A stretch of 64,000 bases of DNA, from contig NHNW01000061.1 in the NCBI GenBank assembly GCA_002786025.1, forward strand, positions 124,001 through 188,000. The letters are read 5' to 3'. Positions within the stretch are counted from its first letter, which is position 1; each line of letters opens with the position of its first letter. The DNA is from Zasmidium citrigriseum. Lineage: Eukaryota; Ascomycota; Dothideomycetes; Mycosphaerellales; Mycosphaerellaceae. Below, piece by piece: positions 42,332-53,719 of the stretch. Below the pieces are notes generated by a model. That model ran no database searches. It saw only the letters and a list, made by a program, of their open reading frames with translations, and was not told the DNA's origin. The translations under genes were made by a program, and so were the position numbers.

Positions 42332-44113
42332 ATGGAGAAGTCACTGCCCATCGCCGCGGAGTACGCTCCCCAACCAGCTCCTCGACAACATGGAGTTCGA
42401 CGAGCTATCCTGTTCACCCTCCTCTCCGCCGCTGCCGCTCTCTTCTGGCTATCCGAGCCCCTGGCCGATCTAGTCTCCTCTCCAAGCTCGTCTCCAAAGC
42501 AATGCCAACAAGTCGCCGCCCTCTGGCCCGCCACCGACAACGACCGCGTGCAACAAGCCTACGACTACCTCTTCACCCCCGCCTTCGAAAACGCCTCCAT
42601 CGCCCGCCTCTCCGGCGCCGTGCAAATCCGCACCGAGTCCTACGATGACCTGGGAGATGTGGGCAAAGACCCTCGCTGGGATGCCTTCTATGGCTTTCAC
42701 GAGTACTTGGAGAACACTTTCCCTCGCATGCATAAAGAGTTAAAGGTCGAGAAGGTGAACACGCATGGTCTGGTGTATACCTGGCAAGGCAGCGATGAGA
42801 AGAAGAAGCCCGTCGTGTTGATGGCGCATCAGGATGTCGTGCCTGTGGATCCTGATACGGTTGATTCGTGGACCTACCCGCCGTACAGTGGCCATTTCGA
42901 TGGGGAGAGTGTCTGGGGACGAGGCTCGAGTGATTGTAAGAATTCGTTGATTGGGCTTATGGAGGTTGTGGAGTATCTCCTGGACGCTGAGTGGGAGCCC
43001 AAGAGGACAATTGTGCTGTCTTTTGGCTTTGATGAGGAGGCTTCGGGGGCTCAGGGTGCTGGGCATTTGGCCAAGTTTTTGCTGGAGAGGTATGGCGAGA
43101 ATGGTGTTGCTACGATCATTGATGAGGGGATGGGGTATACCAAGGCTTTTGGCATGGGATATGCTGTTCCTGGTGTGGGCGAGAAGGGATACACGGATAT
43201 CTCTGTTTTGGTGAGGACTCCTGGTGGTCATTCTTCTGTGCCGCCGGATCATACGAGTATTGGCATTTTGAGCGAGTTGATCACGGCGATCGAGGCGAAT
43301 CAGTACCCGACGTACCTGGCGGACGAGAATCCGTATCTGGAGTTTTTGCACTGTGGCGCTGAGTATGCTCCTGAGTTTCCCAAGAAGCTCAAGAAGTTGC
43401 TGGGACAGCGTGTCGATTCGAGCAAGAAGCGATGCAAGCATGCGGACCATTTGGCGCAGGAGGCCGCGAAGACGAGCAGAGAGGCCAAATACCTCATGCA
43501 GACGTCGCAGGCAGTGGATATCAGTAAGGAAGCCATTCCCCATATCTCAGCCTCGTGCTAACGTTGTATCACAGTCGGCGGTGGCACAAAAGTCAACGCC
43601 CTCCCCGAAAGCGCCGTAGCAACCGTAAACCACCGCATCAACATCGGCGACAACCCAGACGTCGTCGCAAAGCACATCTCCGCAATCGCCAAGCCCATCG
43701 CAGAGAAATACAACCTCACCCTCCACGCCTTCGACGGCGAAACAGCAGCCTACCGCGCCATCTCCCTCTCCCACAAGAAGAACACTCTCGACGTCGCCCC
43801 CGTAACACCCACAAACGTCGACATCGTCTCCCCATTCTCCATCGTCTCAGGCACGATCCGCGCTCTCTACGGCGAGGACACCATCGTCGCCCCGGCTCTC
43901 ATGAGCGGAAACACGGATACGAGGTATTACTGGGCTTTGACGAAGAATATTTTCCGGTTTGGGGCCGGGTATGTTAAGGAGGAGGAGTATGGGATGGGGA
44001 ATGTGCATACGGTTGATGAGAGGGTTAGTGTGACGAATCATTTTAAGGTTGTGAGGTGGTTTATGTTGTGGTTGAGGAATATGGATGATGCTGTTTTGGA
44101 GGGGGTTGAGTAG
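42332..44113 (+). CDS. CPS1: Vacuolar carboxypeptidase S-type M20 metallopeptidase
   Basis: A zinc carboxypeptidase of family M20 related to yeast carboxypeptidase S (Gly-X carboxypeptidase), which removes C-terminal residues from small peptides in the vacuole. Two exons (42332-43523 and 43575-44113) give 576 residues. One membrane anchor is seen near the N-terminus (RRAILFTLLSAAAALFWL, about 24-41), as in CPS. Metal ligands: VVLMAHQDVVPV (His), WGRGSSDCKNSL (bridging Asp), FGFDEEASG (catalytic and ligand Glu) and the GHSSVPPDHTS segment of the dimerisation domain. The second exon begins IGGGTKVNALPESAVATVNH and contains SGNTDTRYY. The symbol is given for the family resemblance only. Confidence 0.9.
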
Positions 44114-44520
44114 ATGTGTTGAATGGGGTTGAGGAAAGATTGTAGGATGTCTAAGTGAAGTGCCCTCAAGAGGTGCTTCTCACAGCATGTGATCTCAGCA
44201 GTGAGTGGTCAAATGAAGGTAGCAATGAAGGGGGAAATTGCATTTGATCCGTCACTATTCTGTCATTCCTTCCTAATTGCTGTCTTCATTTCATCCCTTA
44301 CTAGTGTTTTCATTTCATTCATTACTGCTACCTTCACTCGGTTCGCAATGGTTTGGTACCATTCAAGACGAGTACCAGCCATACCACACTCCATCAAGCT
44401 ACCACGGCTCCCCGCTATCGGAGCTCTCTATTACAAGCTCTACAGCCCAGCTCTCCCAGCAACCTGGTTCCATCATCTACCTCCCAAATCTCCATCCATC
44501 CCACAGCCTTACATGAAACA
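44114..44520. other. Intergenic region with short T/C-rich repeats
   Basis: About 0.4 kb. Around 44260-44345 the phrases TCATTTCAT and TTACTA recur several times. The open frame continues upstream of 44521 but with Ser/Thr/Pro-rich low-quality sequence, so I treat this as promoter and leader. Confidence 0.4.
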
Positions 44521-45299
44521 ATGGAGATCGAAAGTCAAGACCGCACCATCTTCCCAATCTTCCACCTCGCCCGCGAACTCCGCGATCTAATCTACCTCCA
44601 CCTCCTCACCCCAAGCACAACCTACAGCCTCCCCTCGGGGTTCAAACTCCACGCTGAATACCTACCCAATCCTGCGCTGCTTCTGCTTTGCCGTCATTTT
44701 AGGGACGAATATACCTCCCTCGCCCGCGAACTCTCCACCCTAACGATCAACGACCACTGTCTCGGCGGCTCGGGCTACCAATTACCTACTTTGCCGAAGG
44801 AGGTCTGCGGCATCGAGAAAGTGAAACTCAACGTCGCGTGCACGGCGTTCAGGGACGCGGCGGGCGAGGTCGAGTTTCATGATGGTTGGGTTAGGGGCTT
44901 GTTGGGCCAGATGAGGGTCCATGGGGGCGGGGGACGGGTCAGTGTGTGTTTGCATATGGGGAGTGGGATTCGCGCGGCGGAGTATGAGAGTGCGCTGTGT
45001 TGGAGTGGGTGTTGGACTTCCCAGATGCCGGAATTAGAAGTACGTCCACGCTCCAAGGCTTGAAACCAGCCCTACTAATTGATATGTTGTAGGAACTCCT
45101 GATCTTCCGCGTGGGTATCGGCTGCACGGCCTGGGCCTTCAACGCCCCCAAGACTTTGCTTATGAAATGGGACAAGGAAAGGCAGGTTTTTGTGAGGTGT
45201 GTGGAGGATGTGGATGGCGAGGAGACGATGGGTAATGTACGTGTGCTGGAGGAGAGGCTTCTTGCGTGGCAGGCGGCGGTGGCTTATCTGTTTTCTTAG
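44521..45299 (+). CDS. 2EXR/F-box-like hypothetical protein
   Basis: Two exons (44521-45039, 45093-45299, intron 53 bp, GTACGT donor) give 241 residues. The start chosen is the ATG that opens MEIESQDRTIFPIFHLAREL; earlier in-frame codons have no conserved look. FHLARELRDLIYLHLL is the Leu-x-x-Glu-Leu-Arg-x-x-Ile-Tyr opening typical of 2EXR and F-box-like fungal proteins, and ALLLLCRHFRDEYTSLAREL follows as usual for them. The rest carries no recognised domain. These families are greatly expanded in Dothideomycetes and mostly uncharacterised; a role as a protein-interaction adaptor is inference. Confidence 0.7.
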
Positions 45300-45593
45300 G
45301 TTTGGTTGAATACGCAGGTGAGGGAGATGTATTAAACGATGTGGTTGAGGTTGAGCAGCTGCGTGCGCGGGAGCAGGCTGGCGAAAACTTTCGCCCACTG
45401 CCATCGGTGGACGTCTCCATCTCGAGGTTGGAGATGTCCAATCGGCCATTGAGTCGGCTGATGTTGCACGGAGGTGATGTCTCGGGGAGCGAGAGAGTCA
45501 TTGAAACCCCCCTGAATACAGAATCTTCAGGGAGAAGTCATGTAGAGTTGAGTGTCAATCATACAACACAACATCGTACATTCACCCCCTCGA

Positions 45594-46017
45594 CTACAAT
45601 GCCACACTCCGTCCCCGACTCGCAAACGCAAGTGCCAGCCACCCTCCAATGAGACACATCCCTCCAATCGGCGTGACAGGTCCCAGCGGCTTGAAAGTCT
45701 GACCATCAAGTACGAGAAGATAGATCGATCCCGAAAACATGGTGATACCCGCCGTGAAGAGGCTCTTGGTCCAAACGTTCTTGGGCGCGGCTTGTTCGGC
45801 TACCAGGAGGGTCACGGAGTGGATGAGCTGGACATATCGTCAGTGACAACAATTACGGATGAAGTGGTATTTCTACCTGATAATGCGCCGCCGTCTGCCA
45901 ATTCGCAATCTTCTCCGGTGCCAGACCGCGGCTCTTCAAGCCATGCGCTCCGAAAGCTCCAAAGGCCACGGAGGAGGCGCCGAGGAGGGAGCCGACGATC
46001 CAGAAGGGGGATGGCAT
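45594..46017 (-). CDS. DUF423 small integral membrane protein
   Basis: Two exons (45877-46017, 45594-45827, intron 49 bp) give 124 residues. The N-terminus MPSPFWIVGSLLGASSVAFG then FGAHGLKSRGLAPEKIANWQ matches the DUF423 (YgdD-type) pattern, in which GAFGAHGL and the W-x-T-A-x-x-Y-Q segment are conserved. A second part has SLFTAGITMFSGSIYLLVL and GPVTPIGGMCLIGGWLALAF, giving four predicted helices in all. Function is unknown in all organisms. Its 3' end faces the 2EXR-like gene. Confidence 0.85.
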
Positions 46018-46652
46018 TGTTGCTGCTTGTGTTGAGAGGTCGGTTCTTTGATGAAGGTATTGATTGATGTTGGTTGTTGATGACGAGGTGAGGTTGGAGG
46101 AGCGACGGGCATGTCTCGGGATTTGGGAAGGTCCGACCTCGACTCCAACTTCGACTTCACTTCATCGACCTTCCATAGCAAACATCATCGTCCACCAAGC
46201 TGCTGCACTAACGTCTGCATCAGTGCTTCAAATCTTTGACAAGTGCCAAGATGGCCAATCTCTAGAAGACCCGCCTCTGCGAAGCATAACGCACTCGAGT
46301 CCGCTGTACGATAGGCCAGAGCTGCGGGTGGCGTGCATATGGCTTGCCAGACCCAAGCTGAGCCGCCCAAGGAGGAAGCGTAGCAACACTTTTGCCCGGG
46401 TTGGGATGTTAGCTTTCCCAGATGCTGTCGATGCGGTGTCTAACGCACTTGACTCCGCTGCCCATGAGCTCTGGATCCCGGGTGGCGTACGTATGGCTTG
46501 ACAGGCGCCAGCTGAATGCTCGAAAAATGCTAGCTCATCAGGCTATGAGCCGCTGGTGACATACAATAACACTGGCAGCAGCAAGCACTAAAACATGGCA
46601 GTAACTTCGACACTCGACTCCTTGACACGCCTCCGGCTCAGGCATCGCAACA
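46018..46652. other. Divergent intergenic region with an internal duplication
   Basis: About 0.63 kb between the DUF423 start (minus) and the secreted Thr-rich gene (plus). It holds the imperfect direct repeat at 46286-46361 and 46441-46516. No gene is supported. Confidence 0.5.
46286..46516. repeat. Imperfect direct repeat, two units of about 76 bp
   Basis: Unit 1 (46286-46361) and unit 2 (46441-46516) share TAACGCACT, CTCCGCTG-like, GAGCT, GGGTGGCGT, then TATGGCTTG and CAGCTGA-like steps in the same order, 155 bp apart. They differ by scattered substitutions and small gaps. Confidence 0.65.
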
Positions 46653-47672
46653 ATGAAGACCTGGTCATTCGTTTCTCTGCTGGCGGTTTCCATCACGACG
46701 TGCTCTGCAACATCGTCTCAACGGCAATGCAACCAGCTCAACAAACTTGTCACTGTGGCCAAACTCCAGCAGCAAGCCAAGTCATTCTGTGAGGCCTTCA
46801 TCCCGGGCACGACTGTGACGACAACATCTCTCACCACGACCACGGCAATCGTGCCCAATCCCACGCCAACAACAGAAGTCGTCGAGACCTCGACTGTGAC
46901 AGCAGAAGCTTCGACCTTCACGCGCAATCTCTGCATCCCAACCGTGACTATAACCCTCGTCGGCGAAACGGCATTGCAGAAGAGAAGTCTGGAAACAGAC
47001 ATCCCGCAGCCTCACGAGCGAAATCTGGTCCAAGGATCCGACGATGCCCTCGAACCACGCAGCACCCAAAAAACCAGCGTCAACTACAACATCCTAGGCA
47101 CAAGTCGTGACAAGCGGCCAGCCGTCTGGAAGCTCTTCGCCGCCAACGCCCTGATCCAAGCATGCTCCTGTCTGCACTACGGCGGAAGCACATCAACTAC
47201 AACCACCACCTCCACCCAGACATCCTTCTCCACCTCCATCCAATCCACTACCACAACAACCACAACAGTCACTGCCGTGGGACCGACCATAACCTCCACA
47301 ACCAACTTCCGCGCCGTGACGAGCACCTCCAACACCCTCTACCTCCGCAGCGGAGAAATTGTCTGGCGCTACATCCAACCAGCCTCAGGTTTCCAGCTCT
47401 ACCAATTGCGCACGACGACGCTCTTCGCCAACTCAGGAGACACGCTAGAACAAATAGGCGGCGATACTGCCTTGTTCGTTACAGGGGGCGATCCAGCAGA
47501 CCTTCTCCGCTGTAGTCTGACGGCGACGCTGGAACTGCAATGTCTCCAGGGGACGGGGGCGGGTGATGCAAGGTTGTATTTCTATGAAGGCGGGAACGGG
47601 GTTGTTACGCTGTCGACGGAGGAGACGGCTGATGCGGTGACGATCCAGGCTGTTCCGGACGGATGTCCATAG
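46653..47672 (+). CDS. Secreted Thr/Ser-rich protein with KEX2-type site
   Basis: A single-exon gene of 339 residues. The N-terminus MKTWSFVSLLAVSITTCSA is a signal peptide, followed by a short Cys-containing segment and long Thr/Ser runs (TTTSLTTTTAIV, STSTTTTTSTQTSF) likely to be heavily O-mannosylated. A dibasic site in LQKRSLE near residue 110 and DKRPAV later could be cut by the Kex2 protease. The C-terminal third (LRSGEIVWRYIQPASGFQLY onward) is ordered-looking and ends with Cys. No GPI signal is evident. The family is not recognised; a cell-wall or extracellular surface protein is likely. Confidence 0.8.
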   Translation: MKTWSFVSLLAVSITTCSATSSQRQCNQLNKLVTVAKLQQQAKSFCEAFIPGTTVTTTSLTTTTAIVPNPTPTTEVVETSTVTAEASTFTRNLCIPTVTITLVGETALQKRSLETDIPQPHERNLVQGSDDALEPRSTQKTSVNYNILGTSRDKRPAVWKLFAANALIQACSCLHYGGSTSTTTTTSTQTSFSTSIQSTTTTTTTVTAVGPTITSTTNFRAVTSTSNTLYLRSGEIVWRYIQPASGFQLYQLRTTTLFANSGDTLEQIGGDTALFVTGGDPADLLRCSLTATLELQCLQGTGAGDARLYFYEGGNGVVTLSTEETADAVTIQAVPDGCP

Positions 47673-48902
47673 CAGGGTCCGCACATTGATGATGGAGGGC
47701 GAGGCAGTGTGATGAAATTTAATAATTCACGAATTTTTGAAAGTGTTCCCCCAAGAGAGCCAGAGATACCCATACAACTCGGGACATACAAAAGCGTACA
47801 ATTGTTGCCCCAGACCGGCTGACTCTCAGTCAAGGCTTTTCTTTCCCAGCAAGGACCATCTCGACCATCCATCCCTCTCTCAAATCCTCGAGATACTGCA
47901 AACACTAGTCCGCCACACGAGAGCGTTGGACCATACCATCGTCCAGATCCCTTCGCCATCCATGTCCCAGCCCCGTCCAGCCAGAATTCCCACCAAACAA
48001 GCCCACCACCACAACCCCATCCTCAAATCTCAAGATACTCATCAAGCCCCTCATTCAACGGCGCAAGAGAGAGAGAGAGATGGCCCTTTCATTTCAAGCC
48101 CGGTCCGGTCAAGGGCCGGAAATTGACAAGGAGACGAATCTCGATCTGTTGACTGTCCATGTCCTCCCTTGTCTCAATACTTTCTCTCGACCCCATCGTC
48201 ACCGTCCTGGAGACTTCAAAGCAAGTGCCAGTGTCGAGGAGATACCTGCCCGAGCAGCAGAACTGCCCATCGATCCACAGCCTTGAGCGTCGAGTCAATT
48301 GGTCATGAAGTCTCAAGTCTGGCTCTTCCACAGGATGCACGGCACTCAAAGACAACGAACAGCTCGGCGAGGCGTCCCTCCCATACGCAGAGATTTCAGA
48401 GTCAAGTCCCAATCAAGTCGACCTGTAGAAGATGATGAGAATGACCCATCTCCTCATCTCTTGTCAGTCTCAATGGTATCGAAGCCATATTCAAAGCCTT
48501 TGTAGTGGTGAGAGTGGAAGAGATTGATGTTCGAGCAGTGGAGCTTTCCACGCATCGTAGCAGTCAGACATCTAGCCAATTGGTCTCAAACTCTTCAATG
48601 CTGCCTTTCTCACAGGAACCATCGCATTCAAAGGCATCAAACGGCTGATCAAGACAGTAAATTCTTGCACGAAGGTTCGAGAGAGGCAACTTAAAGAGAA
48701 GATGAGGCTGGAGTCTAGTTGTATCAATGTAATTCAGACAGACTACATGTGGTGGTGGGGGTTTCTTGTATCTAACTAATCAAACACGCTTTTGAGCAAG
48801 CAAGCATCTCGCTCCCTCTCTCCCTCATCGAATCGTCGGTATGTGTGGTTAAAGATAAGTTCAGTGGCCGGCAATGATGTCAAATCCTCGAGATCTTCCC
48901 CT
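47673..48902. other. Convergent intergenic region, no supported gene
   Basis: About 1.2 kb. Several overlapping open frames (47737-48126, 48080-48286, 48169-48435 and others) switch frame, lack splice logic and show no motif. A short GAGAGAGAGAGA run occurs at 48069-48080. I call nothing here. Confidence 0.4.
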
Positions 48903-51900
48903 CTAAAACTCCCAGTCCTCGTCGACTGACTTGATAGCCCAGTCAAACTTCTCCCGGAGAGTCTTAGAGAAGAAACGCTCAATCGGCACATCGAACTTCT
49001 TCGAGAAGACGACCGTCAAGCGTGGATCGATGTAGTTGATCTTGGACGTGCCGAGCGCGACCTCCTTGTTGTTCTCGCGGTCCTCGGCTTGCGTGTTCAT
49101 CGTGGCAATCCGGGTGTCCAGCTTGTCAAGATCCTTTTCGTACTTCTCGACGGAGGCGCCTTTGCCTTCTGGCTCGACTTTGCCTCTCTTGAACTCTTGC
49201 TTGAGCTTGTTCTCGAGCTCCTTGACGACTTCCATCCGCTCCTCGAGCTCCTTGGCCTTCATCGGCTTCTCGCCCTCGGCCTCAAGCTTCTCGTTCTCCT
49301 TGTCGAACTTCTTCTGGATCTTCGTGCGCTGCTCCTCGACGAGTGCCTCGTGGTGCTTCTGCTGCCACTCCTTGTCCAGGCCTTCTGGCAGGTCGAAGTA
49401 GCCCTCTGGCTTCTTCTTCTTGAGCTTCGGCTCGAGCGCGAGCATCATTTGCTTCACGCGATACTGCTGGTAACGCAGCCCGTTGATCTTGTCTTCCATC
49501 TTCTCCATCGTCTGCGCGTGAGACGCAGCCACCGTTCGCTAGAATAGAAGGTCAGTCGATGTCTCAAGTAACGGGGATTGGACTGCACTTTACTTTATGG
49601 TTGCATAGGATGGCGACTTTGCGGTTGGCGTCGTTGTATGCCTTCACCTTCTCCGGTATAGAGAGTGAACCGTCGTTTTCCATTCCTTTGAGGAGCTGCG
49701 ACATGGTGTAGGAGGCGTTGTAGGTACGGAAGACCTTGGCAGTCAGGCCCGGCATGTAGTTCGACAAGTGCTTGTTGAGGCCCGAAGTGGTGAGACGATC
49801 GAAGATCTCGTCTCCCTCTTTCTTGGGCGATCTCTTGAAGATCTTGAGGTTCTTGAAGACTTGAGGGTCGACCTCCACCTCATCGCAGAATCGGATGGAA
49901 TCCTTTCCGAGAAAGTCGAAGAGGACCTTGTTTGGAGGGCTGAGCGTCACGTTCTCGAACTTGAGAGAACAGCAGCCGACTGTGTCAGCCTCGTCGTCAC
50001 CTTTCTCATTGCCAGCACGAAGGGCGAAGCGATCGATCAGGTACACAGCCGTTGCGCGTTGACGCTCGGCCATAACTTCGGACTTGAGCTCTTTCTCGTA
50101 GTCCTTTCGGATGCGGTCGATGTGCTTCTTCAGCTCGCGGGCCTTCTCGAATTTCTTGTAGTCGCTCTGACCCTTGATGTCGGAGTTGGCAGCCAGCATG
50201 ACATACTTGTAGGCGCCGTTGATGTTCTCCTGCCACATGGCTAGCCAGGTTCCCTCTTGGTCATGCTTGACTTCCTTCCACTTGTGGCCTTCCGGAGGCT
50301 TTGGGACCATGGCTTCTTTGCCGATGTTGATGGTGATCTGCTCCGGCATGACTCTCTTCTTCCACTTGCCAGTCTTCGGGTGCTCACCGCGGCCGCGAAA
50401 CAGGCTTGGGGGTTCGACACGGAAGTTGCCAACCTTCTGCTTGCGGCCGTCCCACATGCAATACATGTATGGGGCCTCCTTCTCGTCTTTCTCGGCCTTG
50501 AGCTTCTTCTTCTCGGCAGCTGGGAGAGCCTTCTTCGCCTGACGCTCGGCATCGACGTAGTTGAAGATGGGCTTGAAGTCGCACTTCTCGAACTTGGCGA
50601 TCTTGACGCGGTTCCCGTCCTTGTCCTTAGCATGGCCAGTCTTGTCAAGCATCTCCTTGAAGTCGGCGAAAAAGTTCTTTTGGAAGACTGGATTCTCCAC
50701 GTTGTGTGCCGAATTGAGCATCGAGCCGAATCCGTGGGCAATCTCCTCGGCTTCGGGGTGCATCGAAACCGGAACTCCGTCGTAGAGCATCTTGACATGC
50801 TTTGGGAGAGGCACGTAGTCAGGTGGAAAGACCACGCCGTTATGCTCGAGAGTCGTCCACTTGATGGTGCCGTCGCCCTTGGATGGGTCTTCCCACCATC
50901 GGTCTGCAATTCTGTCAGCATCTCCATCACCACACCATCACTTTTTATCCACTTACACTCTTCTTCCTCCTCGCCCTCTTCCTCGGGCGACTCTTCCTTG
51001 ACCTTCGATTTGCCCTTCTTTGGAGTAGCCTCTTCTTTCTTGACGGCAGTCTTCTTTGCAGCAGCCTTCTTCTTCACAAGTGGCTTGTCCTCTGAATCAG
51101 ACTCCTCTTTCTTGACCTTTTTGACACCATTCGCCTGCTTCTTCGCAGGTGCCTTTCTCTTTACGAGGGGCTTGTCATCTTCATCCGACTCGGATTCAAC
51201 CTTCTTCGCCTTCTTCTTTGCACCTGCAGCTTCACCCTTCCGGATCTCCTTCGCCTCTTTCTCAGCACGCTTCTCGATGATGGCTTTCTCCTTCTGAAGC
51301 TTCTTGGCAATGGGCTCGTCGCCTGACTCTTCGCCAACCTGTGCAGCCGAGGCCTTTGGGAGCTTCTTGACAAGTGGCTCGTCGTCGGAATCTTCGGCGG
51401 GGGCGGCGCTCTTCTTCCGCTTCTTCAGAGGCTTGTCGTCCTCATCTGACTCGCTCTCCTCTTTGTAGCTGGCTCCATTGGCCATGGACGCTTTCCGCTT
51501 GCCCGTGGTGGTGCCGTTGGTGGTTGGCTTGTCGACGTCCATCTTGTCGTCGACCGGGCCGTTCGCCAGACTGATACCGGGCATCACGTCGCCATTCGTG
51601 ACGCCGTTCTGCTTGTCCATGGCTTTGTCCTCGGATTTGGAGATGGTGGCTTTTGACTTTGCTGATGAGGGTGTTAGTGTTGAGAGCACGTGAGGTTGTG
51701 ATGAGGTTGAGAGTTGATGGACGAAGAGAGAAGTATAAAAGCAGGCTTCAAGTGCTTGAAAGACAAGCACGTGAAGAGGCACATGGGCGGGAAATGAAGT
51801 GAAGGCGCGAGCATCAGGTGAGAGGAGGCAAGGAGGCGCAAATTTTGACCAAGTCAGCCGCGGGCGGGGATGCGACTTAGCCAAAATCCGGCGACTCGAA

Positions 51901-51972
51901 GGAGGGAGATGGCGATGCGCCGATGACGATAGACGTACCCACAAGCGGTTTATCGTCCTCAGAGTCGGACAT
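48903..51972 (-). CDS. TOP1: DNA topoisomerase I (type IB)
   Basis: Relaxes supercoiled DNA in the nucleus through a transient 3'-phosphotyrosine. Four exons (51939-51972, 50957-51661, 49594-50903, 48903-49538) give 894 residues in frame. The first intron is long (277 bp). The N-terminal 235 residues are a charged tail with repeated acidic-then-PLVKK units. The core opens [20 protein letters not shown] (exon 3) and contains [46 protein letters not shown] and the [20 protein letters not shown] region with active-site residues. The last exon holds the linker coiled coil and [14 protein letters not shown] with the catalytic Tyr. Its last intron resembles the introner family in its 3' half. All catalytic regions seem present. 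Confidence 0.96.
49539..49593 (-). repeat. Possible truncated introner-like intron (55 bp)
   Basis: The last TOP1 intron ends TTGAGACATCGACTGACCTT then CTATTCTAG. This matches the 3' half of the introner family (GAGACATCTACTGACCTT...TAG), whereas its first 25 bases do not match. It could be a shortened old copy. Confidence 0.45.
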
Positions 51973-52649
51973 GGTGATGATGGTCGGCCACGGCTTGCGT
52001 GGAAACGGCGGGAAGGGAGTGTCGGGGTGGGATCGCGTGTGGGTTGGATTGGCAGACTCGACGCGTGCCTTGGACCAGGTGCTGGAGATGGAGCAGCGGG
52101 CCTGCACTTGCTTGATGAGCGGAGGAAGCCTGAGACGGAGGCGGACGGCGGCGTGAATGGTGGATCGGGCTGTAGAGACAGTCGGCGACGGGGAGTGAGT
52201 TGTGGACAATCAGCAGCTGGCGCGAACGGAAGAGTAGTGAAAGGAATCAGAATGAGCAGAACAATGGCAATCGATCCCTATTGATCGAACAGGTCCGGCA
52301 CGTGACTTAGCTGCCTCGGCTGACGAAAGTCATGGCACGGTGTTGGTCGACATTCTGTCACTCCCAGCACTTACACGTGAAGAAACATCAAATAAATCAA
52401 GTGATTTCAGTTCGGTGGGTAAAAGAACATTTCGAGGAGTAAGAAGAAGTTTTCATATCAGATTTGTAGCGAGAGATTTTCTGCGACTCCCTGGTCATCT
52501 GCAGACTCCCGCCCATTCTAATCAAAACATTAAGCGGCACCTCCCGGCCAAGCTGCTGCTTTGACCTCACTCCTCCGAAAGCTTCGGCTGGCGCTGTTGA
52601 CGCTCCCTCCCCCATCACCACCCCGTCTCTCCACCCCATATCGAGCAGG
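51973..52649. promoter_or_regulatory. Divergent promoter region, TOP1 and ATP3
   Basis: About 0.68 kb between the oppositely oriented starts of TOP1 and the ATP synthase gamma gene, so both promoters lie here. I see no other coding frame with support and no operator I can name. Confidence 0.5.
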
Positions 52650-53719
52650 ATGCTGTCCAGAGCTGCTCGTCCCGCCCTCAGGGCCGGTGCCCAACAGTCC
52701 CTGCGGTACGTGCACCTCGCCCACGCCATCCTCCGCCCTCCGCAGCTCCGCGCAGGAGAAGCACCACCCCCAATGCCTACACTAACACTGCCATTGCGCA
52801 CCCAGGCCCGTCACCGCCGCCGCTCCCGCCCTCCAAAATGCGAACTTCGCCACGCTCCGTGAGATTGAGGGTCGTCTCAAGTCCATCAAGAACATCGAGA
52901 AGATCACCAAGACGATGAAAATCGTCGCTTCCACCAAGCTCACCAAGGCCCAGCGCGCCATGGAGGAGTCCCGCGCCTACGGTGCCGCCAACAACCAGGT
53001 CTTCGACGAGGCCGAGACGAAGCCATTGGAAGGAGAGGGCAAGAAGACGCTGCTGGTCGTGTGCAGCTCGGATAAGGGTCTTTGCGGTGGTATTCACTCT
53101 GGTCTGACCCGTGCTGTGCGTCGCCTGATCGCCGAGAAGCCCGCCGACTACGACTTTGTGGTGTTGGGTGAGAAGTGCAAGGCGCAATTGAGCAGGAGCA
53201 ACGCCAAGGATATGGTTCTGTCTTTTGCTGGTGTCGGCAAGGACGTCCCAACTTTCGCCGATGCCCAGGCCATTGCCGACCAGATCACCCTTCTGCCCGG
53301 CGACTACTCCAGCATCAAGATCATGTACAACAAGTTCTTGAACGCCCAGAGTTACGAGCCAACCGTTGTTGAGGCTTTCTCCGAGGAGGCCATCAAGGAG
53401 TCACGTGAGTGGGAGCAAGCAAGGTGATTCCGGACAACCTTACTAACATATTCTACCAGCAAACTTCTCTGCTTTCGAAATCGATGACGAGGTCCTCTCC
53501 AATATGCGCGAATTCGCCCTGGCCAACTCCATCTACTGGGCCCTCGCCGAAGGCCACGCCTGTGAAATCTCCGCCCGCCGCAACGCCATGGACAACGCCT
53601 CGAAGAACGCCGGCGACATGATTGACAAGTTCCAGATTCTCTACAACCGAACTCGACAGGCCGTCATTACTGGCGAACTTGTCGAGATTATCACTGGTGC
53701 CGCCGCTTCCGAGGCTTAG
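52650..53719 (+). CDS. ATP3: Mitochondrial F1 ATP synthase gamma subunit
   Basis: The central rotor shaft of F1-ATPase. Three exons (52650-52705, 52806-53404, 53460-53719) join in frame into about 304 residues. The N-terminus [19 protein letters not shown] is a typical mitochondrial presequence. After the 100 bp first intron come [20 protein letters not shown] and [20 protein letters not shown], the conserved N-terminal coiled coil, then [19 protein letters not shown]. The last exon has the C-terminal helix ending with [20 protein letters not shown] and TGAAASEA, as in all gamma subunits. The start and size are typical; confidence is very high. Confidence 0.97.

Noticed and set aside
42740..43543. 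267-codon minus-strand open frame opposite carboxypeptidase S
   Set aside because: Exact antisense of a well-supported M20 peptidase; product has no family features.
47737..48505. Series of short plus-strand frames that could form a multi-exon gene
   Set aside because: Frames are Ser/Pro/His-rich, donors and acceptors do not give a consistent join and no motif appears.
50257..51297. 346-codon plus-strand open frame opposite TOP1
   Set aside because: It is the antisense shadow of the Lys/Glu-rich TOP1 coding sequence (Leu/Phe-rich low-complexity product), without own motif or start context.
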